This document shows positions 25,779-36,195 of a stretch of DNA of 64,000 nt, piece by piece (position 1 is the stretch's first letter; the number at the start of each line of letters is the position of its first letter). The notes beneath the pieces were generated by a model. That model did no database searches, was not told where the DNA came from, and worked only from the letters and a program-made list of their open reading frames with translations. Where the stretch lies: assembly GCF_002968635.1 (NCBI RefSeq), contig NZ_PVBN01000010.1:62001-126000 (forward strand). The letters are read 5' to 3'. The DNA comes from Neorhizobium alkalisoli. GTDB lineage: Bacteria; Pseudomonadota; Alphaproteobacteria; Rhizobiales; Rhizobiaceae. Both the position numbers and the translations under genes were made by a program.

Positions 25779-26981
25779 CGTACGCGGCCTTTATCAACCA
25801 AAGGCAGCTACGGCCGATTTGATGATGATGCCGCCATCCGGGCTTCTGCGCATCTGACGGCCGGTAGCAGCGCGGAACACTTGCAGCAATTGCAACGACG
25901 GCGGCACCCGCTTCCAAAGAGTTTTTATGCCTTCCCTGCCATTTCGGCTTTTTCGCACAGCTTGGCCGGTGACAATGCGCTGGGACCAGCGGAAGCCGAT
26001 TTCATGGAAATATAGGTCGGCAAGTTCCGGGCTGATATGATGAAAAACACCTGCGATGGTTCGGCGAACCCTAGCATTGAACCCTTCAACTGAATTGACG
26101 TGGACGGTATCGCGGACATATTCGCGGCTGGTGTGGTTGACCGTCTCGTGTGCGGCAAAGCTCTCGCCAATAGCCATGAATGCCTTTGCTTCGTCACTCA
26201 TCAAATGTGCCTGAAGCTTAACTTGTGGTGGAATCGCACCTACGGCAGCACGCAATGTAAGACCGGTAACGACGGCGGCGCGAGCGTCGCCCGCAGCGGA
26301 CCCGGGGTGACGTCTGCGGGTCGCTGAACAATCGCCAAGACCGGCGTCTTCAGCGTTTTCGCTTGTCCCTTGCGGCCTCTTCCGAGCGATGGATCATCGG
26401 GATGCTTTCGTGGCCCGCCACCGAGATAGAAATGGTCAATCTCTACCGTGCCGTCGAGCATGTTCTCGCGCGCGACCATGAGACGCAGCGCATGACCGAT
26501 CCGCCAGGCTGTGGGTTGGCTCACCCCCAATGTCTCGGCGAGACGGACCGAGGACAAGCCCTTGTCCGACTGCAGCAACAGCCACATCGCCTTGAGCCAC
26601 ACGCTCAAGGGAAGTTTCGTGGCGTGCAGGGGCGTGTGTGTTGTCACCGTGAACTGGAACCGGCAATCACCGCTGGAGCATTGATAGAGACCGGGCCGCG
26701 CACGCCGCTTGCCCACGTCGCGGCCAGCTATCGCGATCGAGCGCTTGTACCCACAGGCGGGGCAGACCCTGCCATTCGGCCATACCATGCCTTCCAGCAA
26801 ACGACGGCAATGCTCCTCCTCCCTAAACACTGCAACCATGTCTTCAACTGTCCGAATATTGGAAAGCGTTGCTAGCATCATTTCAGACATACTTATCTCC
26901 TTCGGGACTGATCGAAGAATCGCATGCAAGACACTATATTACAAGGTGTTGGCTGTCTTTGGTTGATAAAAGCCACGTACG
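25779..26981 (-). mobile_element. IS1595-family insertion sequence (ISXO2-like)
   Basis: Bounded by imperfect inverted repeats of about 28 bp: CGTACGCGGCCTTTATCAAC from 25779, and the reverse complement of a near-identical sequence ending at 26981, with about three mismatches. It contains one transposase gene, broken by a frameshift. The 8 bp flanking each end differ (TCCACACA and CTAAGGCC), so no target duplication remains. The left flank is taken up by the IS1111 element. Confidence 0.8.
25794..26890 (-). pseudogene. IS1595-family transposase, frameshifted
   Basis: An ISXO2-type transposase in two frames. The first (start ATG at 26890, after AAGGAGAT) has the N-terminal zinc ribbon (CPACGYKRS, then CSSGDC), a helix-turn-helix and the first catalytic Asp in EIDHFYLGG. 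The second has the remaining DDE-type residues in MSDEAKAFM and HVNSVEGFNARVRR. The frames change between about 26255 and 26310. The stop codon lies inside the terminal repeat, as expected for a natural 3' end. The copy is probably inactive. Confidence 0.87.
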
Positions 26982-27132
26982 CTAAGGCCGAACGGAACAG
27001 GAACGATGTTGTAGTTCGGACCTGCAGCATCCGATCTCTGTGGATTGCCATCGTCATGCGCCAGTTTTGATTTCTCTGTCCGGCCCGACTCGACAACGCT
27101 CGACGCAGATTGGTCGTGAATGGAGTCGGGCG

Positions 27133-27827
27133 ATGGCAAAGCGCAAGCTTCTCAAAGATCAAGATCGCCGGAGGTTTGTCGATATCCCAGTCGACGAGGA
27201 CAGCTTAATCCGACACTATTCGTGTCATTGGCGGATCGCCTGGAGATCGAACTGCGGAGACGTAATCACAATCGGCTCGGCTTTGCCATCCAGCTATGTC
27301 TAATGCGATACCCGGGTCGAGTGCTTGGAGCAGAAGAAACTCCGCCTCGCGCCATGCTGAGATATGTTGCTGATCAGATCGGCGCCGCTCCAGACGAATT
27401 TGCCCTCTATGCACGCCGTGAAGAAACCCGTCGGGATCATATGGCGCGGCTAATGGTGTATCTGGATACGAGAAGCGCGATGCTGCAAGATCGCCGCGCC
27501 GCGCTATTGGCGGCAATTCAAGCGGCGACCATGTCCGACGACGGTGCTGCGATAGCCAGTTCGGCTGTCGCCGCGTTTCGCGAACGCGGAACTCTTCTGC
27601 CGGCGATCGACACGATCGAACTCATCGGCCTTGCCGGCCGTGCCATAGCCCGGCGCCGGGCAGAAAGAACCCTGATTGAAGACATCCCACTCGATAGGCT
27701 TCAATCACTGGATAACGCTCTCAAACACTCGGAAAAAAATCTGCAGACCGCTATCGGGCTGATTCCCATGGGTATTCCGCGGATTTCTAATGTTCAGGAT
27801 AATATTCCCATCCTTCCGGTTGCTTGA
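27133..27827 (+). pseudogene. Tn3-family transposase N-terminal fragment
   Basis: It begins MAKRKLLKDQDRRRFVDIP at the ATG at 27133 and then shifts frame near 27215 to LADRLEIELRRRNHNRLGFA. The text is characteristic of the N-terminal DUF4158 region of Tn3-family transposases. Homology ends near 27722 (LDRLQSLDNAL), followed by unrelated sequence. Only about 200 of roughly 1,000 residues remain and the catalytic DDE domain is absent. It was probably truncated when the sequence next to the imu cassette was joined. Confidence 0.8.
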
Positions 27828-27843
27828 CTCTTCCGTTGGGCGG

Positions 27844-27858
27844 GAACAGAAAGAGAAC
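27844..27858. promoter_or_regulatory. LexA (SOS) box upstream of imuA
   Basis: GAACAGAAAGAGAAC is an exact GAAC-N7-GAAC direct repeat, the reverse complement of the alphaproteobacterial LexA consensus GTTC-N7-GTTC. It lies 61 bp before the imuA start, with a TTGACT-like -35 just upstream near 27826. This places the mutagenesis cassette under SOS control. Confidence 0.85.
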
Positions 27859-27919
27859 ATCCACATTTTGATCGACATGATGTCGGCCGCCAACACGACC
27901 TTGAAGGGAGCCGTGAACG

Positions 27920-28564
27920 ATGACTGCTGCCCGTGAACGGGTGATTTCCGATCTGCGCGAGCGCATTGCCTCGCTGGAGGGCGTGTCAGCCAGAAAGGCT
28001 GGCTGTCTCTCCTTCGGCGTGCCGGAGATCGATGCCGTCCTGCCGGGAGGTGGCCCGGCCTATGGCGCCCTGCACGAATTTGCCGGCGGCGGGTCGGGCA
28101 CGGTGGATGGTGCGGCGGCAGCCCTGTGTGCGGCGGGCATTGCGGCCCGCACCAAAGGCCCGATCGTCTGGTGCCTGACGCGCCCCGATCTCTTCTTTCC
28201 GGCGCTCGCCCAGGTCGGACTCCACCCCGACCGGGTGATCTTTGTCGAGTCCGACAGGGAGGAAGACGTCCTGGCAAACATGGAGGAAGGGCTGTCCTTT
28301 GGTGGGCTCGGCGCCGTCGTCGGCGAACTCGTTCGCCTGCCGATGGTGGGCTCCCGTCGGCTGCAGCTGGCGGCTGAGCGAACGGGCACGATGGCGCTCG
28401 CCGTCCGACGCTGGCGGCGGCAGACGGAGGCAAATGACTTCGGGCAGCCGACCGCGTCGACCACGCGGTGGCGGGTGAGCGTCGGAGGAATTGCCAGTCC
28501 CGGGCGTCGGAAGAGCCCAATGGTTGCTGGAATTGATGCGCGTGAAAGCGGGCGAGTGTGCTGA
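27920..28564 (+). CDS. imuA: ImuA SOS mutagenesis accessory protein, C-terminus altered by frameshift
   Basis: A RecA/SulA-like ImuA protein, which partners ImuB and DnaE2 in SOS mutagenesis. Recognisable blocks include FGVPEIDAVLPGGGPAYGAL near residue 32 and VIFVESDREEDVLANMEEGL. After residue about 186 the frame changes. The family C-terminus (LPVPGVGRAQWLLELMR, then FLVRACDDKGRLDL) is found in another frame from 28482 to a stop at 28662-28664, overlapping imuB. One extra base around 28476-28482 explains this. The predicted 214-residue product therefore ends in unrelated sequence and probably lacks the C-terminal interaction region. Confidence 0.85.
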   Translation: MTAARERVISDLRERIASLEGVSARKAGCLSFGVPEIDAVLPGGGPAYGALHEFAGGGSGTVDGAAAALCAAGIAARTKGPIVWCLTRPDLFFPALAQVGLHPDRVIFVESDREEDVLANMEEGLSFGGLGAVVGELVRLPMVGSRRLQLAAERTGTMALAVRRWRRQTEANDFGQPTASTTRWRVSVGGIASPGRRKSPMVAGIDARESGRVC

Positions 28565-28584
28565 GTTTCTCGTGAGGGCGTGCG

Positions 28585-30096
28585 ATGACAAGGGTCGTCT
28601 CGATCTATCTTCCGGATCTGCCGACGGATCGCATTCGTCGCGCCGATCCTTCTATACCGCCTGAACAGGCGATCGCCGTGATTGCCAGGAGTGGATCGAA
28701 GCGTTGGGTATCTGCTGCCGACGCGGCCGCCCGAAAGGCCGGCGTGCATGTCGGCATACCCGCAGCCAAAGCGCAGGCGCTATTCCGCGGCCTGATGCTG
28801 GTCGAGGCGGATCCTGCGACGGATGCGGCAGCACTCGAACGGATCACGCTTTGGGCGCTGACTCTCTACTCGCCGATCGTCGCGGTTGATGGGACCGACG
28901 GGATCGTCATGGATACTGAGGGTGCCGATCACCTGCAGGGCGGCGAGCTCGCCATGGTGACGAAGATCGCCAATCAGTTCCTGGCCAAGAAGCTCACCGC
29001 CCGTGTCGCGATCGCCGACAGCTGGGGTGCGGCACACGCCTGTGCCCGTGCCATCAGCCGCGAGACGGTCATCGTGCCTTCAGGTGAGACCGTCCGCGCC
29101 GTCGAAAAGCTACCGATATCGTTGCTGCGCCTACCCGGGAAAGTCGTCAGCGATCTGCGCACGCTTGGCTTCCAGACCATCGGTGCATTGGCCAACACGC
29201 CGCGCGCGCCGCTGACGCTTCGTTTCGGTCCGGAGATTGGCCGGCGGCTCGACCAGATGTTCGGCCGCCTCCCCGAACCGATCGATCCGATCCGCACCGC
29301 CGAACTGATTGAGGTCAGCCGGGCCTTCGCCGAACCGATTGGTGCTGCCGAGACTATCAACAAATATGTCGGCCGGCTGGTCGTGCAACTAATTGAGGAG
29401 CTGCAAAGGCGCGGCCTCGGCGTGCGCCGAGCGGATCTGATCGTCGAGAAGGTCGACGGAACGCGGCAGGCGATCCGCGCCGGCACGGTGAAGCCGGTGC
29501 GCGATGTCGCCTGGCTGACGAAGCTGTTTCGCGACCGGACGGAGAAGATCCAACCCGGCTTCGGGATCGAAAAACTCACCCTGGTTGCGGTGATGGCTGA
29601 GCCGCTGGAGGAGCGCCAGAAATCCTCCTCCCTGGTCGAGGAGGAAGTGAAGGACGTGACGCCGCTGATCGATATCTACGGCAACCGTGGCCAGCGTGTT
29701 TATCGGGTGGCACCCGTTGCCTCCGACGTGCCCGAGCGCTCCGTCCAGCGCATCAGCGCCGCGGCCGATCCGGTCGAGGTCACCTGGGTCAGCCATTGGC
29801 GCCGGCCGGTCCGGCTGCTGGCACGTCCGGAGCTGATCGAGGCGATCGCCTTGATGCCGGACCGGCCGCCGGTCTCGATCACCTGGCGCGGCAAGCGCCG
29901 GAGGGTCAAGCGGGCCGATGGTCCAGAACGGATTTTTGGCGAGTGGTGGCAGCGCGACGCCGAGATGGAGGCGGTGCGGGACTACTTTGTCATCGAAGAC
30001 GAGGCCGGCGAGCGCCTCTGGGTCTTTCGCTCCGGTGACGGCATCGATCCTGAAACCGGAAGCCATCGCTGGTTCATGCATGGGATCTTCGCATGA
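28585..30096 (+). CDS. imuB: ImuB, Y-family polymerase-like mutagenesis protein
   Basis: A 503-residue Y-family polymerase homologue. It starts VVSIYLPDLPTDRIRR, where active Y-polymerases have a metal-binding Asp in a different context; ImuB proteins generally lack catalytic acids and act as scaffolds to the replisome clamp. The little-finger region and C-terminal tail (EWWQRDAEMEAVRDYFVIED, then GSHRWFMHGIFA) are intact. Its stop overlaps the dnaE2 start as ATGA, implying coupling. No lesion is visible, in contrast to both neighbours. Confidence 0.92.
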   Translation: MTRVVSIYLPDLPTDRIRRADPSIPPEQAIAVIARSGSKRWVSAADAAARKAGVHVGIPAAKAQALFRGLMLVEADPATDAAALERITLWALTLYSPIVAVDGTDGIVMDTEGADHLQGGELAMVTKIANQFLAKKLTARVAIADSWGAAHACARAISRETVIVPSGETVRAVEKLPISLLRLPGKVVSDLRTLGFQTIGALANTPRAPLTLRFGPEIGRRLDQMFGRLPEPIDPIRTAELIEVSRAFAEPIGAAETINKYVGRLVVQLIEELQRRGLGVRRADLIVEKVDGTRQAIRAGTVKPVRDVAWLTKLFRDRTEKIQPGFGIEKLTLVAVMAEPLEERQKSSSLVEEEVKDVTPLIDIYGNRGQRVYRVAPVASDVPERSVQRISAAADPVEVTWVSHWRRPVRLLARPELIEAIALMPDRPPVSITWRGKRRRVKRADGPERIFGEWWQRDAEMEAVRDYFVIEDEAGERLWVFRSGDGIDPETGSHRWFMHGIFA

Positions 30097-33000
30097 GCTA
30101 TGCCGAGCTGCAGGTCACAACCCATTTTTCCTTCCTGCGCGGCGCAAGCTCGGCGCAGGAACTGTTCGAGACCGCCAAGGCGCTCGGCATCGAAGCACTC
30201 GGCGTTGTCGATCGCAATTCGCTTGCGGGGATTGTCAGGGCACTCGAAGCATCCCGCGCCACAGGTTTGCGTCTGGTCGTCGGCTGCCGGCTCGATCTGC
30301 AAGACGGTATGTCGTTGCTGGTCTATCCGACCGACCGGGCTGCCTATTCCCGGCTGACACGCCTTATCACGCTCGACAAATCGCGGGGCGGCAAGAACAA
30401 CTGCATCCTCCACTGGGACGATGTCATCGCATACAACGATGGCATGATTGGCGTACTGGTGCCGGATCAGCCGGATGACGTCTGTGCGATCCAGCTGCGC
30501 AAGATGGCCGAGGTATTTGGCGACCGCGCCTATGTGTCTCTTTGCCTCCGGCGCCGGCAGAATGACCAGTTGCGGCTGCACGAAATCTCCAATCTCGCCA
30601 CGCGGTTCAAGGTGAAGACGGTCGTCACCAATGACGTCCTCTTCCATGAGCCATGGCCGCCGGCAGCTGCAGGACATTGTCACCTGCATTCGCACCCGCA
30701 CGGTAATCGACGAGGTCGGCTTCGAGCGCGAGCGCCACGCCGACCGCTATCTGAAGCCACCGGAGGAGATGGAGCGCCTTTTCCCTCGATACCCGATGGC
30801 TTTGGCACGGACCATGGAGATCGTTCGGCGATGCAAGTTCTCGCTTGAGGAGCTGACCTACCAATATCCGGAGGAAGCAATCGTCCCGGGCAAGGACGCC
30901 CAGGCGTCTCTCGAGCATTATGTCTGGGAATGCATTCCCGACCGCTATCCGGAAGGAATGCCACCTGATGTTCTGAAGACGGTGCGGCACGAGCTCGATC
31001 TCATCCGCACCATGAAATACGCTCCGTATTTTCTGACCGTCTTCTCGATCGTTCGCTATGCGCGGTCTCAAGGTATTCTATGCCAAGGCAGGGGGTCCGC
31101 CGCCAACAGCGCCGTCTGCTACATTCTCGGCATTACCAGTATCGATCCCTCGACCAACGATCTTCTGTTCGAGCGTTTTGTATCCCAGGAGCGCGACGAG
31201 CCGCCGGATATCGATGTGGATTTCGAGCACGAGCGGCGCGAAGAGGTGATCCAGTGGATCTATCGAACCTATACCAGAGAAAAGGCGGCACTCTGCGCCA
31301 CCGTTACCCGCTACCGGGCGCGTGGCGCGATCCGTGATGTCGGCAAGGCGTTTGGCTTGCCGGAGGACGTGATTAAGGCGCTGTCGTCGGGCATGTGGTC
31401 CTGGTCGGAGGAGGTCTGCGATCGCAATGTCCGCGAGCTCAATCTCAATCCCGACGATCGCCGTCTCATCCTCACTCTGAAACTAGCGCAGCAATTGATG
31501 GGTGCGCCACGGCACCTCGGCCAGCATCCCGGCGGGATCGTCCTCACCCATGATCGGCTCGACGATCTCGTGCCGATCGAACCGGCCACGATGAAGGACC
31601 GTCAGATCATCGAATGGGACAAGGACGACGTCGAAACCCTGAAATTCATGAAGGTGGATATCCTGGCCCTTGGAATGCTGACCTGCATGGCCAAGGCCTT
31701 TGATCTGATCCGCGAGCACAAGGACCGCGATCTCGACCTGTCGAAAATCGAGCAGGAGGATCCTGCGACCTATGCGATGATCCGCAAGGCCGATACGCTC
31801 GGCACGTTCCAGATCGAAAGCCGCGCCCAGATGGCGATGCTGCCGCGGCTGAAACCGCGGACGTTCTACGATCTGGTCGTGCAGGTGGCGATCGTCCGGC
31901 CCGGCCCGATCCAGGGCGACATGGTGCATCCCTATCTGCGCCGGCGCGAAGGCAAGGAGGCGGTGGAATATCCGACGCCGGAGCTGGAAGCGGTGCTCGG
32001 CAAGACGCTCGGCGTGCCGCTGTTTCAGGAGTCGGCGATGAAGGTGGCGATGGTTTGCGCCGGCTTTACCGGTGGCGAGGCGGATCAGCTGCGCAAGTCG
32101 ATGGCGACCTTCAAGTTCACCGGCGGCGTCTCGCGGTTCAAGGGCAAGCTCGTGTCAGGCATGGTGAGGAACGGCTACACGCCGGAATTCGCCGAAAAGA
32201 CCTTCTCCCAGCTGGAAGGCTTTGGCTCCTATGGTTTCCCGGAGAGCCATGCTGCTTCGTTCGCGCTGATCGCCTATGCATCGAGCTACATTAAATGCCA
32301 TTATCCGGAAGCCTTCTGCGCGGCGCTGCTCAATTCGCAGCCCATGGGCTTTTACGCGCCGGCGCAGATTGTCGGCGATACGAGAGCCCACGGCGTCGAG
32401 GTGCGGCCGGTCTGCATCAATCGGTCCCGATGGGACTGCACGCTGGAGCGGATCGGCAACTCTGGCCGCCACGCTGTCCGGCTCGGCTTCCGGCAGGTGA
32501 AAGGATTGGCTGTCGCTGACGCGGCGCGCATCGTGGCGGCGCGCATGAATAATGCGTTTGCCTCGGTTGACGACATGTGGCGCCGATCCGGCGTGCCATC
32601 GGAGGCGCTCGTCCAGCTTGCCAAGGCAGATGCCTTTCTGCCGTCGCTGAAGCTTGAGCGTCGATACGCGCTCTGGGCGATCAAGGCGCTGCGCGATGAA
32701 CCCTTGCCGCTGTTTGCCGCCGCGGCCGAACGGGAGATGGCTGCAATCGCCGAGCAGCAGGAGCCGGAGGTGGCGCTTCGGCAGATGACGGACGGGCATA
32801 ACGTCATTGAGGACTACAGCTATACCGGGCTGACATTGCGGCAGCATCCGATCGCCTTCCTGCGCAAGGATCTGTCGGCGCGCAACATCATCACATGTGC
32901 TGATGCGATGAATTCGAGGGACGGGCGATGGGTCTATACCGCCGGACTTGTGCTGGTCCGGCAAAAGCCTGGATCGGCCAAAGGTGTCGTGTTCATCACC

Positions 33001-33347
33001 ATCGAGGACGAAACCGGGCCGGCCAACCTCGTCGTTTGGCCGACACTCTTTGAAAAACGGCGGCGGGTCGTTCTCGGATCCTCGATGATGGCGATCAATG
33101 GCCGGATCCAGCGGGAAGGGGAGGTCGTCCATCTTGTCGCCCAGCAGTTGTTCGATCTATCAGGTGATCTGGTTGGCCTCGCCGATCGGGATGAGGAGTT
33201 CAAGCTGCCGGCAGGCCGCGGCGACGAGTTCGCCAGAGGCGGTGGGCCGGATCCGCGGGATCAGCCGAAGCCGGTTATAGCCGCGCGCGACATCTTCGTG
33301 CCTGATCTTCATATCGATACGCTGAAAGTGAAGAGAATTTTCATTGA
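30093..33347 (+). pseudogene. dnaE2: DnaE2 (ImuC) error-prone polymerase, two frameshifts
   Basis: This encodes the alpha-subunit-like polymerase of the ImuA-ImuB-DnaE2 cassette. The PHP domain is at the N-terminus (THFSFLRGASSAQELFETAK); [15 protein letters not shown] carries the catalytic acidic residues. At 30651-30655 the sequence CCATGG has one base too many: the frame leaves HEP and resumes as GRRQLQDIV in the frame of a 1,032-codon ORF. A second lesion near 33334 removes a base, so the natural end (KVK..NFH, stop 33345-33347) is missed and the frame runs on to 33729. Unless these are assembly errors, translation yields a 251-residue fragment and no polymerase. Confidence 0.88.
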
Positions 33348-33810
33348 TATTCAGTTTGAGAAGCGGGTCGTTTGTTCACACCCTTTCAAGACCGTCACTC
33401 GACTAAGGAACGAACTTCGCATCAGGCCGGTAACAGCTGTGGTGATCCACGTTAGGAGCCTCGGCCGTGTCGACTATGCTCGTCGGGGAGGGAGTGGTGA
33501 TGATGACAACGTGGTGGTCTGCCTGGACCCTTTCTTTGGCCGATATTACCTGGAGCGGCTTCTTCTTTGTACCGCCGCCGCGAAGCGATTTATGGCTTTG
33601 CCTAACCATCGGCTCACATCTCCCGGGAATGAAGCGATAGCCTTGCGCCGCTCGAGGACGGCGATCTGGACGTATTTGCCGATATCGATGGGAGCATGTC
33701 GCTTAGAAAATGCCTGTCGAGATGGTTGATCGTCCATGTGGATTGTCCTGGTTGGCGCTGCAGAACTCCTTGTTTATTCTTTCCCGAAAGACTGATAATC
33801 ATATAGGACG
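33348..33810. other. Intergenic region after dnaE2
   Basis: The first part is read through by the shifted dnaE2 frame (to 33729) but shows no family resemblance. Short minus-strand frames at 33403-33737 have no recognisable domain or start site. I see no supported gene. Confidence 0.4.
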
Positions 33811-33832
33811 ACTCCATACTCATGACTGGAGT
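33811..33832. promoter_or_regulatory. Inverted repeat before the LysR gene at 33841
   Basis: ACTCCA (33811-33816) and TGGAGT (33827-33832) form a perfect 6-bp inverted repeat with a 10-bp spacer, ending 8 bp before the start codon. Its size and place suit an LTTR autoregulatory site. Confidence 0.35.
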
Positions 33833-33840
33833 TCACGAAT

Positions 33841-34752
33841 ATGCCCGATGCGCATCAAATGGCGGCGTTCGTGCGCGTGGTGGAGCTTGGCTCATTTGCC
33901 AAAGCCGCAGAGGAACTGCGCCTGACGCCTTCGGCGCTGTCGAGGCTCGTCTCACGGCTTGAAGACCGGCTTGGTGTGCGGCTCCTCACGCGTACGACAC
34001 GAAAACTGGCGCTGACAACGGAAGGCGCGCTCTATCTTGAGCGATCCCGCGAAGTGCTCGACCTGATCGCGCGAACCGAAGCGGACGTGTCGTCGTCACG
34101 CATAACGCCCAAAGGTCTGCTTCGCGTTAATTCCAGCACGGGCTTTGCCCGGCAGACACTTCTCCACGCGATACCGGCGTTCCTCGCGCGCTTTCCGGAT
34201 GTCTCGGTGGACCTCACCTTGACCGACCGGCTTGTCGATCCGGTTGCAGAGCAGGTCGACATCATCATTCGCGGCAGCCCTTCGGCCGGCTCTGACCTTG
34301 TAGTGCGCCAGTTAGCCGAGGGTCGCCGCCTCATCTGCGCGTCGCCGGACTATCTCCGCAAACATGGAACGCCGCGATCAGCGACCGACTTGGTGCGCCA
34401 CAATTGCATTGGGCTTTCCAATCAAGTTACCGCCCCGACTTGGCCTATCGCGACGGATTCTAGCATCGAGCAGTTCACGCCCAGAGGCCGCATCAGTTGC
34501 GACAATGTCGGGATGCTGTTCGACCTCGCAGTTGCTGGCCACGGCATCGTCCGTCTCGCCGATTTCGTCGTGGGGCAAGCGGTGCGCGAAGGCCGACTGG
34601 TGGAGATTCTCGCTGACGTGAACCGGTCCAACACCATCTCGCTGTGGGTTGTCATGCCGAGGGGGCGGTTTTTGTCGCCGCGCGTTCGGGCATTTCTCGA
34701 CTTCATGGACGATTGGCTGCACCAAACCCATGGCGAAAATTCCCCGCATTAG
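33841..34752 (+). CDS. LysR-family transcriptional regulator
   Basis: A 303-residue regulator of the CrgA/DsdC-like LysR branch. The winged helix-turn-helix is at residues 5-60 (FVRVVELGSFAKAAEELRLT, then SRLVSRLEDRLGVRLLTR), and the effector domain has the VDLTLTDRLVDPVAEQVDII and DNVGMLFDLAVAGHGI blocks typical of this branch. No gene is divergent from it, so the target is not obvious. The oxidoreductase gene at 34986 follows 233 bp downstream on the same strand and may be a target. Confidence 0.9.
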   Translation: MPDAHQMAAFVRVVELGSFAKAAEELRLTPSALSRLVSRLEDRLGVRLLTRTTRKLALTTEGALYLERSREVLDLIARTEADVSSSRITPKGLLRVNSSTGFARQTLLHAIPAFLARFPDVSVDLTLTDRLVDPVAEQVDIIIRGSPSAGSDLVVRQLAEGRRLICASPDYLRKHGTPRSATDLVRHNCIGLSNQVTAPTWPIATDSSIEQFTPRGRISCDNVGMLFDLAVAGHGIVRLADFVVGQAVREGRLVEILADVNRSNTISLWVVMPRGRFLSPRVRAFLDFMDDWLHQTHGENSPH

Positions 34753-34985
34753 TCGGTGGTGGTGAAGCTCGCCGCGTTCAACGGTAAAGTGACCGCCACG
34801 TCCGTTGGGACCGCTAAGGTCATGTGAGGTGTCCAGAAGCGGACGTAACGCCCGCCCAATTCGGTGACTTCGTGCAACAGAAGGTGGTTCACCAACGGTT
34901 TTGCGTCATTTTTGGGCTGTCATGTCATCGTCGCACACGATGCCTACCGACCACGCGACCACTTCCGCCACTTTGAGGCCGTTCC

Positions 34986-36056
34986 ATGAGATTGCACCAA
35001 CCACGCATCGCCGTCATCAGTGCCGGTATACTCGGTTCGGCCATCACCTATAACCTTGCCGTCCGCGGCGCGGATGTCTTGCTGCTGGATGAAAATCCGA
35101 GACCGGGTTGTGGCGTCACGGGTCGTGCCTTTGGTTGGGTCAACGTTATCAATGGTGCACCCGACCATACCAGCTACCCGCTCTGGCGCGAGGCGGTCGC
35201 CGAGTATCGGCTTCTGAAAGCGTCCTTGCCGGAAGCTCTGTCGGATGCCCGCGCCGGTTCGCTGATATGGAGAGCGACACCACAGGAGACCGAGCAGCTT
35301 GCCGACGTGCATCGGCGTGCGGGTGAGGACGTCGAGTTGTTGAAACGGAGTGTCGTTGCCGAATGGGAGCCTCGTCTGCGCCGGGTGCCGGAATGCGCGG
35401 TCTTCTCCCGCAGTGATCTCGCTCTCGACCCGACACGACTGGCAGGAACCTATGTCGCCGCCGCTCTTGCCGCGGGTGCCTCCGCCCGGTTTGACAAAAG
35501 GGTCGCCGCCATCGAAACCGCGAATGGTCGAGTAACCGGCATCCGAGTCTCGGATGGCATCCTCAAGGCCGACGTCATTGTGATGGCGGCTGGAAGCGCC
35601 ATCAATGTGCTCGCAGACGAGTTCGGTATTGATACCGACATTGAGACCTCTCCAGCACTGCTCCTCCGCTATGCCTGCAGCATGCCTGTCGTCAGCCGCA
35701 TCCTGCGTGGACCGCGCCTGGAAATCCGCCAAGCCGGCGACAACACGCTTCTCGTCGCAAAATCCTATGTCGAAGACGGGGTAGAAAACGGCCCGCAAAC
35801 GATTGGAGAGCGGACATTGGCGGTGATGAGGGACGAGTTAAATTTGCCTGGCGACGTTATGCTTGCAAGCGCTGACGTCGGCGACCGTCCGATCTTCGCT
35901 GACGGCTTGCCACGCCTTGGCTTTTTGCCCCAGGTGGACGGCCTCTATGTCGCGGCGGGCCATCCCGGCGTCATTCTAGCGCCGCTCATCGGTCGCCTCA
36001 CCGCAGAGGAAATAGTCGACGGACGCAGGACTGAACTTATACCCGGTCCCAAATGA
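34986..36056 (+). CDS. FAD-dependent oxidoreductase (D-amino-acid oxidase/dehydrogenase family)
   Basis: A 356-residue DAO-family flavoprotein. The N-terminal dinucleotide loop reads ISAGILGSAITYNLA, where the first Gly of GxGxxG is Ser. The second FAD motif appears as VIVMAAGSAINVLADEFG and the C-terminal one as GLYVAAGHPGVILAPLIG. Members oxidise D-amino acids, glycine, sarcosine or imino acids. The gene stands alone after the LysR gene. The Ser substitution may weaken FAD binding but is tolerated in some flavoproteins. Substrate unknown. Confidence 0.85.
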   Translation: MRLHQPRIAVISAGILGSAITYNLAVRGADVLLLDENPRPGCGVTGRAFGWVNVINGAPDHTSYPLWREAVAEYRLLKASLPEALSDARAGSLIWRATPQETEQLADVHRRAGEDVELLKRSVVAEWEPRLRRVPECAVFSRSDLALDPTRLAGTYVAAALAAGASARFDKRVAAIETANGRVTGIRVSDGILKADVIVMAAGSAINVLADEFGIDTDIETSPALLLRYACSMPVVSRILRGPRLEIRQAGDNTLLVAKSYVEDGVENGPQTIGERTLAVMRDELNLPGDVMLASADVGDRPIFADGLPRLGFLPQVDGLYVAAGHPGVILAPLIGRLTAEEIVDGRRTELIPGPK

Positions 36057-36195
36057 CGTGCTTTGGGAGGAGGTGCCCGATCCCAACAGCGCTCCCGCAA
36101 GCCACAGCCTTACGCTGTTTTAGCCGTCTGCACTGGCGGCGATGTTGCGAAAAGCAGGATTTTGCAAGGGTTTGCGACAGCAATGATCGAAGAGT

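Noticed and set aside
25771..26989. Target-site duplication of the IS1595 element
   Set aside because: The 8 bp outside the two terminal repeats (TCCACACA and CTAAGGCC) do not match, even allowing for a one-base shift of the boundaries.
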